10,065 nt of DNA from Akkermansiaceae bacterium (GTDB taxonomy: Bacteria; Verrucomicrobiota; Verrucomicrobiia; Verrucomicrobiales; Akkermansiaceae). Location: the NCBI GenBank assembly GCA_023301545.1, contig JALZUI010000047.1, positions 1-10,065 on the forward strand, in the 5' to 3' direction. A model generated the notes under the pieces. It searched no databases. It was not told the DNA's origin and worked only from the letters and a program-made list of their open reading frames with translations. A program made the translations under genes and the position numbers. Shown in pieces: positions 5,328 to 10,065 of the stretch; within the stretch, counting starts at the first letter, position 1, and each line of letters begins with the position of its first letter.

Positions 5328-7609
5328 ATGCCCTCCTAGCGTTTTCGGCTTGGGGGATTACGCCTGCGGATCTTGCTGAGCGAGCACTGGGGCAGGAGAG
5401 ATACAGCCGGGCATACAAGTTGCTCATTAACGAATCTCTCTCCGATCAATCCGCGCTCCTTCTTCTTGAGTCGGCTACTATGAGTGGGGCTGATCGTGAC
5501 AAAGCTCTTAAGCAGCTAGAAGGCAGTAAGGATGCAGGAGTGATTAATCAGCGAGATTTTTGGCTAGCTTTGGCGTCCTCCAAGAAGGGTGAGCTAGCCG
5601 AGGCTCAAAATCTATTTAAAGCGCTGTTGCCTGAATCAGAAGAACCTTACACCAGCGCAATTAGGCACAATTTAGCGAATCTCTACCTAGCCTCAGGGGA
5701 TTTGACAGCGGCTCAAGAGCTCTTTTCTAGTCCTCCTTCAACTTTAGGGGGGCAATTGCTTTACGCTGAAGTTTTGCTTCAGGCTAAGGAGTACAAAAAC
5801 AGTGAGGACCTACTAAATGAAATGGCTTCGTATGATGGGCTCGATAAAGCGCTTTTATTAGCCAAGGCTATTTATGGTCAAGGTCGGGTAGAAGACGCAA
5901 TAAACGAGCTAAAGAAAAAGGAGCTATTACCGCTTTCACTAGTGGGCCGCGAGGCCCTAAGTTTTCTGACTCTGCTAGAGCTAGAAGAGGGCGTTAATAA
6001 AGGAGGTTACCCTCGGATGCTTTCTGTGCTGGAGCAATTAGGTTCCGAAGATCACAACCACATAGATATCACGCTCTTAGTAGCGCAGAATGAAAACGTT
6101 GATACTACTCAGCTCCTCGCTGACCTGTCACGATTACGAGATTCTTCCTGGCCAGAGAGGCAAAAGCCAGAGCTCCTCTTTACCCTAGCGCAACTGCAAC
6201 CTAATCTGGAAGCTAAGATCGAGACGCTTTCTGCAATTTACCAGGAATATCCTGATAGTCAGTTGAGTGTTAAATCCTGTTATTTGGCCGCTCAGCTCGC
6301 CTTACAAGTAGAGCCTGTTACGCAGCGAAAGGCGACGCTCGAACGCATTGCTAAGGAGTCGCCAACCGATCCAGTGAAAGCAAAAATCTACAGTTGGCTA
6401 GCGGAAGGGAATACCGCTGAGGATAAATTAAAATACTACACCGAGGCTCTCAAATATGCAGGAGTAGAGCAGCTCGGAGCACTACAGTTAAACCATAATC
6501 TAGCCTCGCTTACTCTACCTATAAAAGAGCGGAACTATCTTGATCTTACTGCAGCTCAAGAGGTCGATTTCCTCTATGAACAAGCGCTTCATTTGGAGAG
6601 TGCAGACCCCTCTGAATCACAAATGCTCTTCCGTGAATTCCTGGTGGAGGCAGCAGAGAGCGATGATCGCCGTGCTCTAGCGCATCTTACTTTAGCAGAA
6701 CTGGCCTTAGAGAAAGTAGACCCCAAACTAGCGCATACTATTTCAGAAGATATAGAGCAGGCTCAGAAAGGGGGAGATTCTGACCGGCTTCGATTGGCCG
6801 AGTTAGACCTTGCGCTTTTGATTAAAGATTTAGCTGGGCTCAGAGAATTTGTTAATACCTCTCCGGTGGAGAAATCTTTCCTCTTTCGTTCAGGTAAACG
6901 CCTCTACGATGCTGGTCAGCCTAACTTTTCCAGTCAGCAATTTAAGAAGCTAAAGGGTCTGGAAATGACGAAGGGCGAAGAGGCTCTAGGGGGCTTTTAT
7001 ACGGCGCTTTCCTACCTCCAAATCGGAACTGACGAACATAAGCAGGAAGCTTTGAAACGGTTGAAGTTATTAAGCGAAGGGAAAGGTGCCTTAGAGGACG
7101 AGGCTCGTTTGGTCCTAGCGAATTACCATCTCGAAATCGCAGAAGCGCAAGAAGCGTTAGCATACGCGCAAGAGTTACCTGAGAGCGTCCCCAGTGCCTT
7201 AATCAAGGCTCGTGCCTACGTATTGCTTTCAGGTAAAGGACACATGGATAAGGCCTACGCACTGTACCGACAGCTGCTTCTTGATCCCAATCTTCCTATT
7301 TTACAGCGCTACCAAGTTGCTAATCAATACGCCAGTGTCCTGCAGCAAGATCAACGTACCGAGGAACTGGTGGAGTTGAATTATCAATTTGTAAATTTTG
7401 AGGTTCTCCCTGAGCCAGCGACTAAAGCAACGTGGAGCGTCTATAATCAACTGTGTGATCGCGCCATTACGTTCCTCGAAAAAACAGGGGAGGCGGAAGC
7501 AGCCTACAAGTTAGCGCTGCAAGCTAGTAAAAGCAAAACGCCCGCCCACGCCCACTTTTCTAAACGAGCAGATGAGCTCACTATGAAGGTGATTCTCCGT
7601 GAAGAGTAA
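5309..7609 (+). CDS. Large exported tetratricopeptide-repeat protein
   Basis: 766 residues from ATG 5309; an upstream in-frame ATG at 5282 would give 775. From 5309 the protein begins with a compact signal peptide (MRLLFFYALLAFSAWG), with likely cleavage after AWG. The longer form adds MRYIFYREG, a less typical but possible n-region; AAAGGG (5265-5270) lies 11 bases before 5282, so the choice is open. The mature part is almost wholly alpha-helical repeats of TPR/Sel1-like character. The clearest are at about residues 84-140 (GELAEAQNLFKALL, then NLANLYLASGDLTAAQELF) and a CpoB/YbgF- or BamD-like stretch with EYPDSQ in the middle. No enzyme domain or C-terminal anchor is visible. A periplasmic or outer-membrane scaffold role is inferred. 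It follows the LysM gene but is separated from it by a terminator lying over its own start. Confidence 0.82.
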   Translation: MRLLFFYALLAFSAWGITPADLAERALGQERYSRAYKLLINESLSDQSALLLLESATMSGADRDKALKQLEGSKDAGVINQRDFWLALASSKKGELAEAQNLFKALLPESEEPYTSAIRHNLANLYLASGDLTAAQELFSSPPSTLGGQLLYAEVLLQAKEYKNSEDLLNEMASYDGLDKALLLAKAIYGQGRVEDAINELKKKELLPLSLVGREALSFLTLLELEEGVNKGGYPRMLSVLEQLGSEDHNHIDITLLVAQNENVDTTQLLADLSRLRDSSWPERQKPELLFTLAQLQPNLEAKIETLSAIYQEYPDSQLSVKSCYLAAQLALQVEPVTQRKATLERIAKESPTDPVKAKIYSWLAEGNTAEDKLKYYTEALKYAGVEQLGALQLNHNLASLTLPIKERNYLDLTAAQEVDFLYEQALHLESADPSESQMLFREFLVEAAESDDRRALAHLTLAELALEKVDPKLAHTISEDIEQAQKGGDSDRLRLAELDLALLIKDLAGLREFVNTSPVEKSFLFRSGKRLYDAGQPNFSSQQFKKLKGLEMTKGEEALGGFYTALSYLQIGTDEHKQEALKRLKLLSEGKGALEDEARLVLANYHLEIAEAQEALAYAQELPESVPSALIKARAYVLLSGKGHMDKAYALYRQLLLDPNLPILQRYQVANQYASVLQQDQRTEELVELNYQFVNFEVLPEPATKATWSVYNQLCDRAITFLEKTGEAEAAYKLALQASKSKTPAHAHFSKRADELTMKVILREE

Positions 7610-7677
7610 TAGACGGCGAGCCATTTATAAACATACATACACAACGGATTGTTTAAATTAAATGTGACCCTTGCGCG

Positions 7678-7708
7678 TTGACAGCCATCTTAATTGATGG
7701 GATATTAT
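7678..7708 (+). promoter_or_regulatory. Promoter upstream of the His/Cys protein and matrixin genes
   Basis: A perfect TTGACA (7678-7683) is followed, after 17 bases, by GATATT (7701-7706, 4/6) or, after 19 bases, by TATTAT (7703-7708, 5/6). It lies in the only long intergenic gap of the window (7610-7793), about 85 bases before ATG 7794. The rest of that gap shows no ORF, RNA gene or clear terminator for the TPR gene. Confidence 0.5.
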
Positions 7709-7710
7709 CC
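7685..7710. promoter_or_regulatory. Two adjacent palindromes over the promoter (possible operator)
   Basis: CCATC-TTAATT-GATGG (7685-7700) fills the spacer between -35 and -10, and GGATA-T-TATCC (7700-7710) covers the -10 region; they share one base. Each has perfect 5-bp arms. Dyads at this place are typical of repressor binding sites, but arms of 5 bp can occur by chance. Confidence 0.3.
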
Positions 7711-7777
7711 TGAATAAGTATTTGATTTTGTGAATGCTTGAACGAATGGTAAAAATTAGTCGCTTGAGGAAATTGAT

Positions 7778-7783
7778 AGGAAG
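7778..7783 (+). promoter_or_regulatory. Possible ribosome binding site
   Basis: AGGAAG lies 10 bases before ATG 7794, slightly far but acceptable. It is one of the few Shine-Dalgarno-like sites in the window. Confidence 0.35.
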
Positions 7784-7793
7784 CTAGAATAAT

Positions 7794-8528
7794 ATGACGA
7801 AGCAAAAAAATAACTCGAAAATGGGACGGTACATTATTTTGTTCCTAGCCGTTGGCATAGGCGGATTAATTTGGAAATCTACACAAGGCTTGGAAACTCC
7901 GCTTTCTGAAGTGCCTCTTGAAGAATCGTCCTCATCTAAGGTTGCTAATAGAGCGAAGGTAGATGGTGGTGAGTTGTCAGAGTTTTCACGAGCTAGACCG
8001 CATTTAGCGGCAATTGGTTCTTCCGATGCTACTGAAGAGGCTGTAGCTGGAAAGCATCAGGTTAGCGTTCGTACCCGCCCTAATGCTAAGGCTTACATCC
8101 TAGAGCGAGAGTTAACCGCCTCGGAATTAACCAAAGTAACCTCCCTAGGAGGTCGCGTTACGCCGTCCGCATCAGGCCGCACCGGGCCTGTCTTACGGTT
8201 TGATACTACTGAGGAAGCTCGCAGCGATGCCCAAATTCGGAAAGCTCTAGCCGAGCTTCAAATCGGCCAGCAAGGTCAGCTCCTTGAATTCCGCATGAAG
8301 GTCAACCCCGATCATGATCACGAACATTGCGGTACCTGTATTGTTGCTAACCAAACAACGGTCTCTGAAACGCAGGGTGTGATCGCAGTCCCTCTTTACC
8401 TTGGTGACCCCGGTTTTGAACAAGTCGACGTGGTGGTAGAGCCTTCGCAGGTGTCTTCCCAAGACTTAATTACTCTATTAGAAGTTGACCACACCCAGCT
8501 TCACTTATCACCAGCTATCAAACGCTGA
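7794..8528 (+). CDS. Membrane-anchored protein of unknown function with His/Cys cluster
   Basis: 244 residues; the family is not recognised. A short basic N-terminus is followed by one hydrophobic segment (about residues 12-27, RYIILFLAVGIGGLIW), either an uncleaved anchor or a signal peptide, with the rest probably periplasmic. Residues about 33-85 are Ser/Glu-rich and likely disordered. Residues about 88-170 look like a small folded region with alternating strands and helices (VSVRTRPNAKAYILERELTA, then ELTKVTSLGGRV). At 174-182 the cluster HDHEHCGTC offers three His and two Cys, a possible metal site. The gene is 37 bases upstream of the matrixin-like protease gene and probably shares its promoter. 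A role as propeptide, inhibitor, chaperone or metal donor for the protease is a guess from context only. ATG 7794 is the first start after the promoter, with AGGAAG upstream. Confidence 0.7.
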   Translation: MTKQKNNSKMGRYIILFLAVGIGGLIWKSTQGLETPLSEVPLEESSSSKVANRAKVDGGELSEFSRARPHLAAIGSSDATEEAVAGKHQVSVRTRPNAKAYILERELTASELTKVTSLGGRVTPSASGRTGPVLRFDTTEEARSDAQIRKALAELQIGQQGQLLEFRMKVNPDHDHEHCGTCIVANQTTVSETQGVIAVPLYLGDPGFEQVDVVVEPSQVSSQDLITLLEVDHTQLHLSPAIKR

Positions 8529-8565
8529 ATACAATCTAAAAAACAAACAAACCTAAATCCCCAAA

Positions 8566-10065
8566 ATGACCCATATTTATAAACTCTCCACAAAACTAGC
8601 ACTCACCGTAGCGATGCTGTTTTTCGTAGTTAGTGATGCTTCTGCATTTGATAGAAATAGCAGTGTAACGACAACCGCTTTTGACACGGATACTTCTGAT
8701 GGAGATCCAATTAGAGCCACATGGGGTGTTGTGCCAGATGGAACGACTGTACCTAGTACGTTTGTGGGTAGAGGCGTGCGACTCGTTAGTGATTTTAGAT
8801 GGCGACTTGACGAAACATACAACGTAGCAGAAGTAGATCGTATTGACGACATAACTCAACGGCCATGGTTCGCGGTCTTTGAAGATGCTATGGAGACCTT
8901 TTCTATTAGATCAGGGATCACCTACACTTATGAACCAAATGATGATGGAGTACCAGTTGATACAGGTGGGAATGGAGGAATAGAAGGCGTGCGTCCCGAC
9001 GTAAGGATCTCAGGCATTGAATTTAGTTCTGGATCGGTTTTGGCCCATACCACTAGTGGTGGAGGATTTCATGGAGAGATTGTCTTTAATACGATTGAAA
9101 CTCGAGAATGGAACATAAACACGCTCAGAGGAATTACGATTCATGAAAATATGCACGCCCTTGGTTTTGGGCATTCAATTGCAAATCGACAAGGAGGAAC
9201 AACCGCATTGGGTTTTAATGTAAATGGTCCACAGTATGATGACCTTTTGGGCCTTCACTACAACTATGGAGATCGTTTTGAAAAGTCGGGGGGTAATGAC
9301 ACCCTAGGCACAGCGACTGATTTAGGAGCTGTTAATGCGGGTGAAGCACTGGAACTAGGGTTAGATGTCACCGCGGGCGACGATTACACTACAGTGGGGA
9401 TCACGGCATCAGACTTTGTTTCTGTAGATAGTAATACTGATACCGATTTCTACAAATTTAGCGTTGAGTCAGGTGGAGACGTAGCCGTTGCAGTGATGCC
9501 ACGAGGGCCATCTTATACCTGGACTACTACTGCAGGCTCGTCGTTTGAGCGCCCCCCTGTTGCAGGTAAATTACACAGTGATCTATCGTTTAAGATTTTT
9601 GATGTCTCAGGAACGCAACTGTTCGAGGTTGCTGATGCCGCGATCGGCACAGAGGAATCGATTACGACAGCGCTAGATGCGGGTGATTATTACGTTGAGA
9701 TTAGTGGCGTTTCGACTCTAGACGCAAGTGTAACAGGTGAGATTCCGACGCAGTTTTACAGCTTAGCGATCGCTACAGCACCAACCGTTTCTGACCAATC
9801 GCTAGCAGTAGCGCAAATTGGCACAGAGTCTATTAATTTAGGTAGCGACTCAGCGCTGACTTACACCGTCCTGTCAAATCCACCAAACGGAACTCTAAGC
9901 GGAACTGCTCCTAATTTAATCTACACTCCAAATACAGGCTTCGAGGGGATAGATAGCTTTACTTTTTCAGCCTCTCGAGACGGTCTGGAGAGTGCGGTGG
10001 CTACGATTACACTAGAGGTTGCTGACTTCATTACGCTATCACGTGTCAGTAATGGTAATAGTAAT
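8566..10065 (+). CDS. Secreted matrixin-like zinc metalloprotease, multidomain (partial at 3' end)
   Basis: The frame is open from ATG 8566 to the window edge: 500 codons without a stop. The signal peptide (residues 1-27) ends in ASA. The protease domain covers about 28-243: GITYTYEPNDDG (125-136), GVRPDVRISG (156-165), the full zinc motif HENMHALGFGH (193-203; H193, H197 and H203 as ligands, E194 as catalytic base), then GPQYDDLLGLHYNYGD. These blocks match the matrixin-type proteases with EPNDDG and DGPQ-DD motifs known in Planctomycetota and Verrucomicrobiota. The methionine expected in the Met-turn between H203 and GPQYDD is absent (the sequence there reads TTALGFN). Residues 244-405 resemble a PPC-like beta domain (TDTDFYKFSV, LDAGDYYVEISG). 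Residues about 406-485 form a cadherin/Ig-like repeat (LTYTVLSNPPNGTLSG, YTPNTGFEGIDSFTFSA). A sorting tail such as PEP-CTERM would lie beyond the window. There is no Shine-Dalgarno; the leader is A/C-rich. AGA/AGG encode 7 of 19 arginines, against 3 of 14 in rodA. Confidence 0.9.
   Translation, partial: MTHIYKLSTKLALTVAMLFFVVSDASAFDRNSSVTTTAFDTDTSDGDPIRATWGVVPDGTTVPSTFVGRGVRLVSDFRWRLDETYNVAEVDRIDDITQRPWFAVFEDAMETFSIRSGITYTYEPNDDGVPVDTGGNGGIEGVRPDVRISGIEFSSGSVLAHTTSGGGFHGEIVFNTIETREWNINTLRGITIHENMHALGFGHSIANRQGGTTALGFNVNGPQYDDLLGLHYNYGDRFEKSGGNDTLGTATDLGAVNAGEALELGLDVTAGDDYTTVGITASDFVSVDSNTDTDFYKFSVESGGDVAVAVMPRGPSYTWTTTAGSSFERPPVAGKLHSDLSFKIFDVSGTQLFEVADAAIGTEESITTALDAGDYYVEISGVSTLDASVTGEIPTQFYSLAIATAPTVSDQSLAVAQIGTESINLGSDSALTYTVLSNPPNGTLSGTAPNLIYTPNTGFEGIDSFTFSASRDGLESAVATITLEVADFITLSRVSNGNSN

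Noticed and set aside
8577..8859. Two overlapping reverse-strand ORFs of about 90 codons
   Set aside because: They lie fully inside the matrixin gene, opposite its signal peptide and conserved protease region, and show no domain or start signal of their own.

Overview
This window looks like the chromosome of a Gram-negative, probably Verrucomicrobiota-type bacterium (perhaps Opitutae/Puniceicoccales; inferred from gene content, not proven). The reasons are: a secreted matrixin-like protease with PPC and Ig-like domains, a TPR plus beta-helix membrane protein, an NHS-type nucleoside transporter, a LysM lipoprotein, moderate GC content, and several genes without a recognisable Shine-Dalgarno sequence. 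All confidently called genes are on the + strand and coding density is high.

Left part (1-4791): the 3' end of glutamine-dependent NAD+ synthetase (nadE); a 624-residue protein with one N-terminal membrane helix, TPR-like helices and a right-handed beta-helix; 20 bases later a SEDS-family glycosyltransferase of RodA type; then an MFS transporter of the nucleoside:H+ symporter family. The RodA-like gene has no PBP2 gene next to it here; its close partner is the beta-helix protein.

Middle (4792-7609): a small LysM lipoprotein with a Tyr/Pro/Ala-rich linker, followed by a large exported TPR protein. A textbook intrinsic terminator (9-bp stem, ATGC tetraloop, T tract) lies exactly over the start of the TPR gene: the loop contains its best start codon and the 3' arm plus T tract encode its signal peptide. 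A weak promoter placed so that transcription would start at about that ATG would explain how the TPR gene escapes the terminator (hypothesis).

Right part (7610-10065): a 184-base intergenic region with a perfect -35 box and two adjacent small palindromes over the spacer and -10 region, then a probable two-gene unit. The first gene encodes an unrecognised membrane-anchored protein with a His/Cys cluster (HDHEHCGTC). The second encodes a secreted matrixin-like zinc protease with a PPC-like domain and a cadherin/Ig-like repeat; it is still open at the right edge (500 codons seen). It was read directly in frame from 8566.

Overall theme: cell envelope (peptidoglycan synthesis and binding, membrane-anchored and periplasmic scaffold proteins, secreted protease). 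No tRNA, rRNA, CRISPR array, insertion sequence or integrase was seen. The best candidates for something undescribed are the terminator/start-codon overlap, the HDHEHCGTC protein plus Met-turn-less matrixin pair behind a palindrome-rich promoter, and the beta-helix/RodA pair.
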